Below, one piece after another: positions 14,121-28,400 of a stretch of DNA of 64,000 bases. The position numbers were made by a program, and so were the translations under genes. Positions within the stretch are counted from its first letter, which is position 1. Each line of letters begins with the position of its first letter. Source of the stretch: Setaria digitata (Eukaryota; Nematoda; Chromadorea; Rhabditida; Setariidae); NCBI GenBank assembly GCA_003640385.1, contig RCAB01000011.1, forward strand, positions 124,001-188,000. Direction: 5' to 3'. Below the pieces are notes generated by a model that was given only the letters and a program-made list of their open reading frames with translations, was not told where the DNA came from and searched no databases.

Positions 14121-17100
14121 ACACATCTCCTTCGTGCCGTTTCTCTCAGTCCGTCTGGCCAACATTTGTAGGGGAGAGATTTGCTTCAAATCGGAAAAAA
14201 ATTGCAAAAAACTGAGCAACAGCAACAGCAGCGCAGCTAAAATCATATTTTCTACAGGGCCATGGTATCTGATAAAAAGCCTTGCTGGCCCTACCCTCCC
14301 TTCCCCACCCTTCTTTCTCGGGTAACGAGACTATTTTAGGAATTTACGCATTTTTATAGTACCATCGGGAGCACACGAGCAATATTGCTGTCCCTCTCCT
14401 TTTACCCAACCGTTTCATACCCGCATCTTCCCCTCTCGTCCTAATCCAACCTTTAAAAAGAAAAACTCCATTTCGTATTCAGCATCCAACACCGTTCACT
14501 CAAACGGCGCCACATTTCTGCATTTTTGCTTCTTTATGCTTAGATGCTTTCTTGATTTGTTGTGCACTTCACAGTTAGTTATTTTTCAGTTTCAAATATT
14601 TTCTGTCGTTGACGACCTCTCGTTTGGGTACGTGTCACATCACCTAGATAGAATCCAACGAGACAAGGTGTTAATTCCGTCTGTTGCAACTCGAAATAAA
14701 TGTATTGCACGGAAGTATTTTTCAAGATATATCGCTTCTTCTCTAAGCGGTTGTAAAGGATTCGTTGCACTGATCTAAGCAGATTTAGCATAAATGTCTT
14801 TAGTTTTATTTTATTTATTAATAATTACTTCTCGAAGCGGATTGCTTCGCGGACAAACATTTAGTTGTTTGAAAAAAAAAGAACATTCGTTTACTCATGT
14901 GAAATGCAAACGAGAAGTCATGATTGAAGTTAGAGTTTCTGATAATCACCAGTACACACTACTGATAACGATTGACCTGAACAGCTATGGCAGCTAGAGG
15001 AAGCTCGCTGCGGGTGAATGATACGGGAAATTGCCAATCCAACAAGCATTTTGACTTTAGTGGTCAGTTCTGGACAAGTTCCTAGCGTCTTCTGTCTCCA
15101 GCACTTCCTGCGTGGCTTCATTTCTCCTGCGAACGAATTTGTTTCATTTCCTCTGTGGGACTGCAAAAGGCTGTATGTTTGTGTGCATGTCTGTGCGAAC
15201 AGTGCATTTTAGTGATTTGTTAAGGAACTGGCGGGCTTCATGCAGTTTCGAATGGTTTTCGATGCAAGCACGAAATGCCTGACCTCTGTCAATTGACCTT
15301 TCTCTGTGGGTGTGCTTCCGGCCAGGCCGTATTTCGAGAGGCCATCGTGGCTTGAATTTGTCTGAACAATGAAAAAGAAAGGATGAAGAGGAAAGCTTTG
15401 ATAATCATAGAACAACGATTTCCCCAAGCTGCAGTGAAAAATTTTCACTTCTAGCAGACCCAAGTGCATCTCCCACTCATAAGTTTAATTTGACCCCGAA
15501 CATTGGCTACTGCAATGTCCACTAGTATGATTTTATCACTGCATTTCATCTTCACCATGCATTCGGAGTGACCTCCAAAAAAGGAATGATACTAATCATC
15601 GAAAACAACAGTCCTTCCAAACGATGAAACTTGGAAAACGTTCGCATGCACAAATGTTTTCAAGAGTTTCGTTGTTTGAAAAGATTGTTCTTCGCAAGAG
15701 AGATCGTGAGAAAGCAACGAAAATGACCTTCAAATTAAAATTACCTGTAGCAGTACTATCACTCAACTTAAATACTGTCGTTTAACTGAAGTTCTCGATG
15801 TAAACCATGTGTTTATACGTTGATCCAATTATTTAGCAATATAATTGTGTATATCAATTATATACAATGAAGGTCACAACAGATCTTTTTCTAATTTGTA
15901 TGAAATACTAAAATTCATTTCTCTTCCCTTGCTGCTGTCCCTAGTATCATCCATCATTTCGCGCATCCAAGGATCACATTTGATACTAGCATTTGGGATC
16001 AAATTAATCAAAAGAAATCAAAAAAAAGAAAGAGAACACTAAACTTACCTCACACTCATATAAATGTCAGACCTCAAGATCATTTTCATGTTTCGTCTGC
16101 AACGGATTTATAACTTGAATTAATAATTTCGTTCGAGTTATTGAATCTTGAAGTTTTTCTCTACCGTAAAGTTTTTAACTCCAATTCCGTCCAAAAACTG
16201 CCGTAGCCAATGATAAAAAAGTTGTTTCATAAATCATTTAATTTTGTGGAATTTATGCTTCCAAATAAAAGAAATTTCACTTAAAGCGGCATAGATTGAG
16301 GCAAATTTATATCGCTTACCTTGAAGCTTAATTTAGAAGAAGGAGCGGGTCACGTACATTAATAAAGTTCCTCAGATTACTGCTGACAGGAACTTGCTGA
16401 ATTTATTAACAGTGAAAGTAGTTCTACCATGGGATTCAAGCAATAGGGCATTTACATTAATGATTTAAGGAAATCTGATAAGAAATGAGGAAATATTCTC
16501 TACGATATATTTTTTAGATGTCACCAAGAGTCCTTGGTAATGTGACATCATCATCACAATGTCTGAGCTGTATCAGCTGGACGTTTGTTTTTGTTCCAGC
16601 ATTCTCAAAACATAGCAAAAAACAGCACCTGGTGAGCATAGTTGAAGTAAATAGAAAGCAGAAACGAATAGAATAAGCAGTTCAGCAAACAGAACAGATG
16701 CAAATGACCGCTATAAATTTCATGTATATCCATCCTGATTGTCACTTTTAACAGCAAAGACAAAGTGAAAGGTCACTTTTTTGATAATTCAAAATTGACG
16801 TAATGAGGGGGACAAACAACATTTTGGTACATCTGAATGAGGAAGAGTATTCTGTAGCGCCGTGTGCACTTAATTCCTGTTCATTTTCTGGATAAATCTC
16901 TTTGTTTACTATAATTTCCGATTTTATTAATATAACTGTTCTGCTAACTGATGTATATTATAGACGATGATAACAAGAACTTATCTTAGTGATAACTTTA
17001 ATTTTATGCTTAAGTTACTACCGCAAGGGTCAAGCCATGCTATTGCACTGTGTTAGATGAGTGCTTAAGAAACTTAAATTCTTGAAGCATCTAGACTTAT

Positions 17101-20100
17101 GCGGTGCGAAGCGCCTGACCCCGCTGCTATTGCTAATTAGCATCTTTATGTTCTTATTTCTCAAGGCTGACCTTTCTTTTAATCGCAGATATCTTTTTCG
17201 TCTGTCATTTTCAAGACTTCTTTCTTAACGTTTACTTTTTGTCGAAATCTAACATGCATCTTTCTTCTTCGTCTAACTGTCTAATACATCCGCCTGCGTT
17301 CTATATTTTTCACATTTCTCTATAACTGTCGTTGTTTTAATGGTAGGTTGCACAGTTTTTTTCAGAACTTATTCTAACCCTAACAATCAAATTTGAAAGG
17401 GTGGGGTCAGGCTGCAGAGGTAAGGCGCCTTTAACTGGACATCTCTTCCAATGACCAATGCAATATATAAGAGAGAATCAGTGACCGTTTGGGTTTCATT
17501 TCATTTCCACTCTTCAAGGGGTCGACGATCAACATTTTTCTATTGCAAATTCAGCGGGTACATCGATTTGACCTTCGACACTTCATTTAAGTCGGAAGTA
17601 AGCTAGCTTTCTTTTTGTTTTGTCGGATATTATTGCTGTAGAAGTTATTAAGGACATAAGAAATTAGCAGTTTCGAAGTTGCAGTTCTGGGAAGACAGAT
17701 AATGCAATTAATTCCAGAAAACGCCAGCACTTGTAATGAAGCAATGGATATACAAGACGGTTTAGAAACGATCCATGAGTTAAATCACTCCGAATGTAGA
17801 ATTCTCTTACAAGTTGCATCAGAAGTGATCCGGTGCACTAACTATTGTTAACAATTATTAGAAGATATGATCCACTAGATTTTGTTAATGGAAACAGTTG
17901 AATTGTTGAGACGATAATTTCTTCTGTAGTGCTTAGCAAGAAAACGAAGGCATAATCTTCCTGAAAATCAGCTACAAGTGAACAATTCAGAGGATAAGTA
18001 CTGTAGCTGAGTAGCAGAAACAGCGCTGTTGGTGCGAAGTTACAGCAGTGACTTTACTTTAGCAAGATTCTGTAGAAGTATGCTCATTTTTGAACATTTC
18101 ACTTCAAAATCTTTTCTCACAGTCTAGAATCTGAATCATTAGAAGATCATATGTTTATAAAATTTGACATACTCAGCTCTGCCTCACTAGATCTCATTAT
18201 AAATAAAGATATTTCAAAGGCTTTGAGAAAGAATGCTGAGAAGAAATAATAGTGAGTTATAAGTTTGCAGCATATTGCTAATAGGTTGATTAGGATTGCG
18301 TACTTATTTAATTATAGATCATAGAGGATCCTTATAGTCTTCTGATACAGAAAATCAAATATTCTGTTCAATATTCTTACTCTTTTATTCATATTTGTTC
18401 ACATCATTAAAAAGCACATTATTTTTTTTAATAGCGAAAGTAAATTGGGAAGGTGTCAGGTCGAAGTATTGCCTTTTTTTTTTAAATCGAAATGATCACC
18501 TAGATGAAAGTTAAGAACTATCTACGTCAACTTTTTCCATACAATGTTGAGGCTATTACAAGTTTTTTTTCGAAGTTTTTCAAGCTTTTACTGGAGTCTT
18601 TCATAACTAAAACTGCCATGTTTTAATCTGAGATTACAATTATGTACAGTCTGCTTAAAATTAGAGAATCGATTTACAGTTTACGAAAAAATTACTGGCT
18701 GAAATTCTGTTCACCATATTTCCTAAATAAATTTAAGTACCCCAGGAACTTATACAAAATTCGTGTTTTCATGCCTTAAAAAAATTACTGTTGAGACTGA
18801 ATGTATTTCCCAGCTGAAATGAGGAAGCGTGTTTCGTCGATACCGTAGTTTATTTTAAAATTTTCGAGAACTGTTTTAAATGTCCGAGTTCCCACTAGAT
18901 GATTTGTCATGCAAGCTTTGAAATATATCATATTTTTAAAAAGGTCGAAGTTCACAAAATTATCTACTTCAAAGATATTATACCAGACAGTTTTATTCAT
19001 TTCGAAATAAGAATTTGTGCATACTCAACGATGTTTTCACTTCTGATGACCCAGAGCAAAAATTCGAATTTTACGGCACTGAAAGAAACAGGGCTCTGCT
19101 GAAATAGATGAACTATTTCATTTTTATGCAAAACATCGTTGTTCCTGATTTTTTTTTTTTGCTTTTCAAAAAAATTTCAAAAAATGTCAGCTACATCTCC
19201 CGGGTAGGGTCATTAAATGGTATATGGTACCAGAACTCTAGCATAATCAGCTGCCAATGGATGGTTTCAAAGACTCAGAGGCACCGCCTCCCTCTCAATT
19301 GCCCCACCCATTCTTCACTCTTGGTTGCTCATTGTTATGCCTATGGTGGGCACACTCTTTACATCGCAAGCAGAGATGATAACGAATTTCGAAAATGCAC
19401 GAAGATTGGAGATAAACCACTGATAACAGACTCTTGGTACTGACACTGACACACTGCAATGAGATACAGAAAATAGAAGCGAAATTCGAAGAGGGGAAAA
19501 CTAAATTGTTCGGTAGCATTTTTACGAAAAACTGCCAACAAGTAATATATAACAGAGATCCACCGAATTATTTTAAAGTTAATCAAATTTTTAAGTTTTA
19601 TCTTAATCTCTGCTGAAAATTATTTGCTTGTTCTGGGATATCATGTATGCTCTAATGAATAATATAAAAGATATCACTAAAAAAATCAAAAGGATGACTT
19701 CAGAAGTTTGGAAATTTTTGAACTGTATTTCTGCATTGGGATTATAAGGGATTATAAGGGATCACGAGTGAATGGAGAGAGAATAATGATTTAAACCCTG
19801 AATACTTACTGTCTATTTCGTGGTTTTGAATATTTCCATGGGAAAGTTTATAATAATAATCCACCTTACTACCATAGCTACCGGATCTTTTACTTTCTTG
19901 GAGGTTTTTAATACAAGAGATCACTTTCGAAATTTTCAGTTATTTCTCGATTGTGAACCAGTACAGACAGAGTCAGAGAGCAATATTTACGCTTCGTTTC
20001 GTGTCAAGTTTCAAAAGATCTTTGAAAATATAAGAATCACAGGTAATTTTTACCACTTGAAGTTTCTTTTTTACATTTATAATTATATGATGCTAGATGT

Positions 20101-20390
20101 ATTTTTACTTTGAACGTTTATTTTCTAAAACAGAGCTTCATTTTATAAATGACACAACCTGTTTTCGCAGAACGTCTGCGGTAGTCAACAAAGCAGACAG
20201 GGAAAATCTGTCTGTAAATTAACAACTTATCTCACTTTCACTTAAAACTTATGTTTTCGGCTACCGTAGCATCATATCTAGTTGATGCTGTCTACTCTTA
20301 CTACTTTATCACGATCCCTTATGCAGTGTTGTATACGGCTCCGAAATCTTTCCACCGTTTTGAAAATGTTTTTCACTTCAAGAATTCCAG

Positions 20391-20438
20391 TATCATAATA
20401 ATGAGTCTTTGNATCGTTATCATAATAATGAGTCTTTG
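20391..20438. repeat. Short tandem duplication flanking an undetermined base
   Basis: A 21-base unit (starting TATCATAATAATG) occurs at 20391-20411 and again at 20418-20438, giving a 27-base period. The only N in the window (20412) lies between the copies, so the copy number here may be an assembly guess. Confidence 0.85.
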
Positions 20439-20896
20439 TAGTTCCATTATATTCGTAATTCTTAATTTTACTGGCACCTTCCTATCAAAAAAAAGATAAT
20501 ACGTAGGACAAATCTAAAAATGGGAAAAACGGAATACGAGAGAAGGGAACTGAAAAGGTAAAGTGGTTTCCACCTGGTAAAAAGTTTGATTACAAAGAAA
20601 AAGAGGCAGTTGATGGCTTCACAGCACAGGGAATTTTTTGCAGAAAGTTCAGTGTGAGTAAAAAACTACCACCTGATCTTCCTAGTTCTCATGCAACTAT
20701 TAATTGCAAATGCAAATTTTTACAGCATACACATTTCCTTTTTCTCATCTTCTGCTCTACTGTATTTGATTATTTTTTAAAATTTTGTAACAGTGTTCTA
20801 TTAAGAACCAATGAAAGATGAGAGCTAGACATGAGGCTACGAAGTAATGACTTGAATGCCTATCGTAGCAAATTATATAAGATCTTACTTTTTTTG

Positions 20897-20898
<2 letters not shown>

Positions 20899-20931
<33 letters not shown>

Positions 20932-20974
20932 AAATAAATAAATACGTATATATATAAAATATATATATATGTAT
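20899..20974. repeat. AT/TA microsatellite cluster
   Basis: A perfect AT run (20899-20928) is followed by a broken second TA run to about 20974. No gene is associated with it. Confidence 0.9.
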
Positions 20975-21691
20975 ATTATTTATAACTTTAGATTGCATTT
21001 TCCTTTATTCATATGTTAAGTTTTAATGACATACAAGCACATTAATGATATCTAACACAAACCTGGTATCGTATTCGCTTTGAACCTAAACCACTTATTC
21101 GTATGTTATTCACATGCTGACGTTATAAATTTTCTGTCCAGACTTATACGGAAATGTCTTGGTTATCAAACATTAGATTTCATTGGCTTCATTCTAAGAT
21201 AGTAAAAATAAGATTAATTTCTGGTAAGCAAGGAATATTAAAAAAAAAAAGAATCGCTTTGTGTCATTTAGTAGGAGAAATGATAGCGTCATCGGATTCT
21301 GGAAGAAGTTAGGTTATCCAGAGTTAGTCACGTTTCTCAACGAAGCCTTTTGACAAGCTGTTTCTGAAATATTCTGATGCTACAGTAGTAAACAGCTCGT
21401 GATTCATTTCAATCATTTCAATGTGTACTATGGTAGCGCTTTTTTCCAACAGACGTAAATTGACCTTTAGGTAGTCTAAATTAAATGACCATTTTCAAGA
21501 AGGGCTAGCGAGCAGAGGTAGGGAATCAGTGCTAGACCGATGGAGGTCAAAAATAACAAGCTGCAGAGAATTGGAAAAAAAAGATGGAAAGTCAGCTGTT
21601 TGTGGCATTGGTTCCATTTAGAATGTGTTTGTCCGGTCACTGGGAGATGAAAAAACTAATTTATTGAATGTAGGACGGAGTGGAAGAGAGG

Positions 21692-21845
21692 TCGAATTAC
21701 GAAGAAGAGATGGAGATGGAGTAGGAGATGCTCGAGTACAGGAGAAGGATGAGATGGAAGTAGATGGTTCGAGTGCAGAAGTATGGAGACTGGAGTAGGA
21801 TGTGGCTCGAGTACAGGCAGAAGGTGGAGATGGAGTGCAATAAGT
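21692..21845. repeat. Degenerate minisatellite, period 37-40 bp
   Basis: Four diverged copies of a purine-rich unit carry the core (C)TCGAGTACAG. The core starts at 21692 (most diverged), 21731, 21768 and 21806, giving spacings of about 40, 37 and 38. Each core is followed by GAGATGGA-like sequence. The His/Leu/Pro-rich minus-strand open frames here follow from the repeat. Confidence 0.75.
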
Positions 21846-24800
21846 CGGGCTGCGGGCGATAGAGCATCCAATTAGATGAGAGGAGTGAGAAGTTGACAGA
21901 AAAAGATCTATCTGCTAATGGTTGACCCCAATGAATGCTGAACAAATCCGCAGCCAAATGAATGACCAACTGTTCACTTTCTCCGCTTTTTTGCGAGACG
22001 AAGCAAACTGATTAGGGGTCGTCGTAAACAAAAAATGAGCGAAATTTCGACCCCTCTTTTTTCAACTCTTCTGATAACAGTGATAATGATGCTGATAAAG
22101 ATAATGTGGAACAGCAGTGTCTGCTTGGCTGGTAGACAGTTGAATGCTGAATTTGGAAATTATCCCTATTCTTTGAACAATTTCCAGAAGGAAATTTTCG
22201 ATAGTTATGGGCGCAAAAAGATGAAAAAAAGGCATGTAATTCAATCAAAAAATGCCCTTGGATTGTTTGATTTTTTGTGATTTATTCATTTTGAGGGTGC
22301 AGAAGGCAATCTGTGCCACTATTACTACTGGTCTGAAGCGAGGCAGGCGAATGTTGGGAAAAAGTCTGTCGGAGCTGCCAGCTCTAGCTCGATTTTTTCG
22401 ACCTAGAAAGCGAGTTTTCAAAATGGAGTTTTTGTCCGGCGAGGGAAGGATTTTTTCACTGCACACGTAATAACCCTTCAATTTCTAAGCCATTCTTTCA
22501 AACGTGGAACAAAGAGGGAGAGGATGGAGCTGGAGGTAAGCACCGAGACGGAGTTCGGTTCGGGGCTCTATGGGAAGGAAGCTGGCCAATGCAACGGGCA
22601 AACGGCACCCAGTGCGCATACTTTCCTACCCATATTAAACGATTTTTTGTAGCGAATTGCCCGGCACCCATCCATATGTGCCTATTGCTTTTTGCTTGGT
22701 GTCCAATTATGCGTAACTGTGGCTGCTCTCCTTTTTACTCAACAAAAATTTTTGGAATTTTTTTCTTGGCCCGTAGGGCAGGCAGTGCCTCGAGGAAATG
22801 ATGATTGGTTTCTTTTCGCCGAATTGTCAACTAATGAATCCACACTTCTGTATCATCTCCACTTTTTTAACCTCCTACAACCTTTCTCTAATGTCCCTGT
22901 GGTTCCTTTCATTGATTTTATTCTACCATCAGGTCACTTCTCTCCTTCGGAAAACTTCTAGAAAATGATATGGAAAATACTTGAACTGCCGCGAAGTTTG
23001 CCCCAAAGGCTATCCAACGAATCTGCACCATTTCTCAGTTATTTTCACCAAAGGAAGCAAGTTATGCAAAACTTCGGGTAGAATGATATTTAATGCACAT
23101 GTATGAAAGGAATTGTTTTAAGGGAATTATCCCGACATCAAAACAGCCTGAAAACACTCAGAAAATGAGCATTCTTCCCATTCTTCATATACTTTTCAAG
23201 CTGCAAATAAATGTCAGTCATTTTACAAAACAAATTTTCTAAACTATTTCCATAACGGACTGAGTTGGAGGATATAATGCAATAATAAATTACTGCTTTG
23301 CTAATAAATTATTTCTTTAAAGACATTAAAAGCTGTATGTTCGCTTCGCTTTCTTCTCATCTTCCATTGCTTACACCTCCTTATAATTTTCTTCTTTCCA
23401 AAACAAATTCCTTTTTTAAATTCAAACAGCATGCACGTTCTTATCGTCAGAGCATAATTTGGAACCCACCAAATTTTTTTTACACGTTTCTGTATTTTAA
23501 TCTGAGTATTAATTTTATGTTTCAGAAATTGCCTTTGCTTTTTCTTGCTAAACGTTTGAAAAAATATTTTGAAGAAGATAGTGGCAGTCAGAACTTTCAC
23601 TTTTCATTACTGGAATCTTTTGTTAGAGAAAGGAATCGCCCGATGAATTTTTCGGAATTCTTTACTAGTATGAAGTCATTTAAAGTACTAAAATCGGATA
23701 GGCTGTTCATTTGTTTCAGTTGTGCTTAAAAAGAAAAGTGTCTTTTTATTAGTTTGTCGAGTTATTGTTTTAAGTTACTAACATAATTATTAAGCTGAAA
23801 AAGCATGAAGTTCGGACGAATCTAAGGCAATACACTGAAAGTATTTCAAAATTATTGTGGAGAAATTTTCATATATTATAAGTGCTTCCGAAAGAATCAC
23901 ATATGCAGGAATCCATAATCATCCACTGAAGTGGAAAAGTGTAAGCAGTGAGTTGGATCATATCATCAAATACTTTAAAAATATTTTATGTAATTTAAAA
24001 CATCTGAAATTGAAATAATTGAAATTTAAAAATATATAAAAGAAATGAAAAACAGTGTCTTTATAATATTCGAAGCCTCGTGAGCAGAAAAACTAAATTA
24101 AGGAACGAAACGGTCTTCCGCAAAGACAGACTGTCTTCGGCGTTTTAAACTTATAGTCACTTGGCTTGAATTGTCACTAAATGCACTCGTTGTCCCGTAA
24201 AATCTAAACTTTTTCTGACTTGAGGCTTAATTCCAAAAAGTTACAAAAGTTCAGATGAGACCTTTAGGTACAAATTATAATTTATTCTTTTAGCAGTTCT
24301 TTTTCAAATTCTCACAAATATAACTTGATACAAAGCATTTGGTTACGTAAAGTTTGAAATAAAAAGTTTAAACCTATTAGACTTGCATATTTGTTTGCTG
24401 CACTGGTTAAGATTTACAAAAAGCTTTAGGCATGTCGCCAGCCAGTCGCATTTTTTAGAGATAGGCTTTCATTTCGAATTTTTTGCAAATTATAAATAGG
24501 GGGCGAAAAATGCACATTTCAACTAATTCCGGTGCTGTTGAACTGCAAAGATTTTAATGAATTTGGATATAAAGATAGTGGAGGGATTCTTTTTCACGTC
24601 ATCTTCTGTTTTCATGTTATGATTTTGGTCCCAAAATATCCTTACCATAGTTGATTAACCAAAAATATCAATCCTTACATTGTATTCTGATGATCTTATT
24701 GCGTTTTCTATGGACACCGCATTGATATTGGTCAGAAAACCTTTAAACTTGATATTAATGCTGTTATTAGCGCTGTGTAAAACTTTATGCTTTGAAATTT

Positions 24801-25334
24801 CTATAAAAGAAGATATGGCGAAGAGGAAACGTAGTGTAAATTTATATTATTAATACCCCCGAAAAGCGCAACCACAGAGGATGCACTTGACTTTTCAACA
24901 TTTGAAATTTCTTTTTCTTAAGAAAAATGTAAATGTTGATGTCTTGAATTTCAATCGTCATGCCAGTAAACTTCCTTTTAAGACCATTCCAAAGTACTAT
25001 CGTTGGATTTTCTCTCTGAATGTAGTGGAAAACACCAGGAATTCATTGAGAAATCGTATGGAAATATAAAATTCAAGCGGAAAATTAAATGAATTTCCTC
25101 AATTTCAAGAGGAACTGATTAAGAAAAAGAAAACAGTGGATTCCAGCAATCCAGATAACTTCGAAGTAGCTAAAAATATGAGGTGAAGAATTAATTTCAG
25201 TCACAGTCAGGTTCTTAAGTACCATTCCTATTCTTTGCTTCCCGTCGCTTCTGCTTGATGTACAGTGGTTTCGTTTCCAATAATGCTACCGAAAATTTCA
25301 TCCCTTTTTTTTGTATTTTGAAATGAAGGACGCC

Positions 25335-25407
25335 TACACACCCACACTACCCGCACCCGCACCCGTACCCACACCCACATAGATCCGCAGACCCACCCAC
25401 ACACACG
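25335..25407. repeat. Degenerate CCCACA/CCCGCA repeat
   Basis: A C-rich tract of imperfect six-base units (CCCACA, CCCGCA, CCCGTA) stands out against the AT-rich background. It resembles interstitial telomere-like sequence only loosely, because the nematode telomere unit TTAGGC is not present. Confidence 0.8.
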
Positions 25408-28400
25408 GGCGGAGTACAGTGTTCGTTCATATGTGAGACGGAGGGAAGCGAGGGCGATGAATTATTGTGATTTTTGTAGATTTTGAATTTTTCGTGGTTG
25501 TTTGAGAGAAAGCGACAGGTTTTTTCCTCCTCACTTCCGTTCCTTTATTAATTGCCACTGTCAGTAATTAGGCAATTAATTAGTTTTAATTAACACCTTT
25601 TAAACTCTTATCTGTAACTGGATCTTTTAACGATAACTTATCCTTTCCAAAAGTGAAAATATAATGTTTTTAGATTTTATTTGCTGATAATTATTTCGGA
25701 TCTGCGCTGTTATTTCTGGCTGATGTTTTAGAAATTACTTTTTGCTTGCTAGGTAAGTCTGAAATTTAATTCAGTTAGGCACTGGAAATATTTAAAAATA
25801 CGATTTAACAAATCTGATCAGGTGTTTTAATGCTGTGATCATGTATGTTGTCGAGCATATGAGAACTGCTCACTGACCATTTCCATCTCGATCTAAATAA
25901 GGTGGATGAAAACTTTAAATCCTAATTTTTTAATCTTTTTTGCCTGTATCGCAAAAGAACATATTGAAATTATTAAATGATCAGTCCCGTTTTAGTTAAT
26001 GCTATTTGCTGAATATTAGGTGATATGTTTTTTATCACTTTTCACTTTTTCATTGCTAAGAGGCGCAGTAGGACACTGAACGGCTTTCTGTGCTCGTTTT
26101 GAAAAAAGGAAGGAAAGAAATGATGAAATCTTTTAATGATCATTGCCTATTCATATCACGCATCCAATGCACTTCGATACTGTGGCATTTCCAACTTTAT
26201 TTCAATCTGATAAGCGTCAAAAAATACATTTTTTGCAGTATCTTCGCGCTGTCACGCTTAACTCGTCTTTCAAATCTTTGTTCCTTACTCTGTGTTGAGT
26301 TGGTACTGTTTTCGAGTTTAATAGCTGTATTATTGAAAATTGGTATTTCCTTTGACCTTAATAACTTATTGCTCGGTACTTTTCACTAGCAAGTCCTTTC
26401 TCGATTTTTACATAAAAAATTTTATCAAAATTATGTGGCAGCCTTATTTTTCACATTTACCTATTCTATGTGAGATTTCTCAAGAAATTTCAGTATCCTA
26501 AGTACCGTATATCATGCTTGAAAACATATTTGTAAAAAGATTTGATAGTTCGGATAATCCAATTAATTCTAAAATCATTCGTTGCAGATTTTCAAAAAAA
26601 AGAAAACAAAGTGCAATAGTCATAAAATTCGCATATTAATCGCGTTTTTGTTGCAAAATTTGAATACCTTACATAAGTGGCATATATATTTTGCCTGTAA
26701 ATATTAAGTAATCAAGATAATTTACTTCTCCGTAAATTTTTTGTGCCTCAAACAATTTAAAAAAATCTTTATATATTAAGCTATTTTTCGGAACTGTTCT
26801 CTTTTTTCTTCGTTCTTTGCTTTCACCTCGTCCCAAATGCTTCTTCCTGCTGAGTTTTGCAATTTTCTTCCTATAACAGAAATGATTCTAATGTTTATCC
26901 AGTTTTTAATGTAGTGCAGTAAAAGCGTCAAAATTGGAATGTGCATCCTTGAAATGCATTGCTTTTTATTGTATTTTACAATAACAAATATACCGGTTTC
27001 TGCTTTCTAAGTAATGTTTGTGCAGCTGTTTCAGCTTTTATCAGTTCTTTTTCGATTAATTTTGATGTGTTTTCGTAATAAGAACCCTTACTTGTTTTAT
27101 TTGCTATTGTAGCTTTTCTTTTATCAGTTCTTTGTTTTTCTACACCCACTCCTTCCTTTTGTCTACTGAGTTATTCATTTTTTAAATTCAATTTCATCGC
27201 AGATCTTTTTCGAATATTCAGTTTGCTGAGTGCATTCAATCTCTTTAAATTGCGAACGTGTGAATCAAAAGTAGGAGGGGTCTAAATTGCTTTAATTAGT
27301 CGAAATTGAAAAGGGTGTATTGGGAAAGGTAATGTAATCAACCGAAGGTAATGGGAATTTTCTCGGATCTGAAAGTTTTGCATGTTTTCACAATATTAAA
27401 TTTTAGTAGAAGTCGTACTTGCATAAATTTCGGAATTGATTGTTTATCATCTCGTACTTCTATCTTCTGATGCATCAGTTGAGTTCATGTATTCAGAGCC
27501 ATTCGATTCTCACGGTTATTGCAAACAATTTTTTTTTTAAACAAATATATGAAGTTAATCTAATCTATCATTATCAAAGAAATCTGAGAGCTTAGACACT
27601 TCTCTTAACTGTTTTCACAGATTATTCAACAAACGGTTAAATTGAGAATGAAATTCATTTTAATTATCCAAAAACTAGCGTACAGCATCTGGTAGCAGTG
27701 TTATAATCTCTGCTAATTCGCGACAGTTCCATCCATTCTGCAGAGGAATGAGTTTTTGAACGCGAAATTGATGAACTTCAATGATGTAAAGAGAGACTGA
27801 TTGATGATCTCAGGATGATAAGGAAGGTATGATAAGCCTACCCATCTGTTTGCCAACTAATCCAATGATACTTTCATTTGGTGGCGTCAGGGCTGACCTT
27901 TCCAAATGAAATTTTTGAAGAAATTTGTCCTTTATTTCTCATATCTTTTTTTATATGTATGTTTTGTTAAAGTGCAATATAAGTGTAAAATTTTTGGTTT
28001 TTTTCCTTTTTTTCCCGAACAGTTTAGGAAGGAAAGGAAAAAACACTCTCTGCGTTCCTCTGTGTCCCTCTCCCTCTCTCTCTGCAATGATTCTCTTTTT
28101 TCACTGCCTTTTTTGTTGATAAATTACGACATTTTTCAAGAGAAGCATTTTTGTTTTTTCTTCATTGCCTCGGAACCATTTCAGATTTTTATAAACTTTT
28201 CCATCTTTTTCATTAAAAAAGAGCCGAACTAACGATGGTGCACTTCAAAAAAGCCTCCGCTTTTGTTTAATTTCCATCTTAATTTAAACAACACTCGTAG
28301 AAACCAATAACAGCAGTGCACTGTCTTTCCACACTTTCATAATTCATCTTTCGTTTCTTTAATTTCTCAACAAATTTATTTTCAGTAGGATCGATGAATA

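Noticed and set aside
13926..14325. Cys-Val and His-Thr repeat proteins on both strands
   Set aside because: Produced by the TG microsatellite.
17667..17852. 63-codon open frame with a possible 49-residue product
   Set aside because: Does not match the phase of the nearby exon-like piece at 17555 and has no other support.
23298..23729. 143-codon plus-strand open frame
   Set aside because: The first half is low-complexity Phe/Leu/Ser from T-rich DNA. The second half looks better and follows a TTTCAG, but no partner exon or domain was found.
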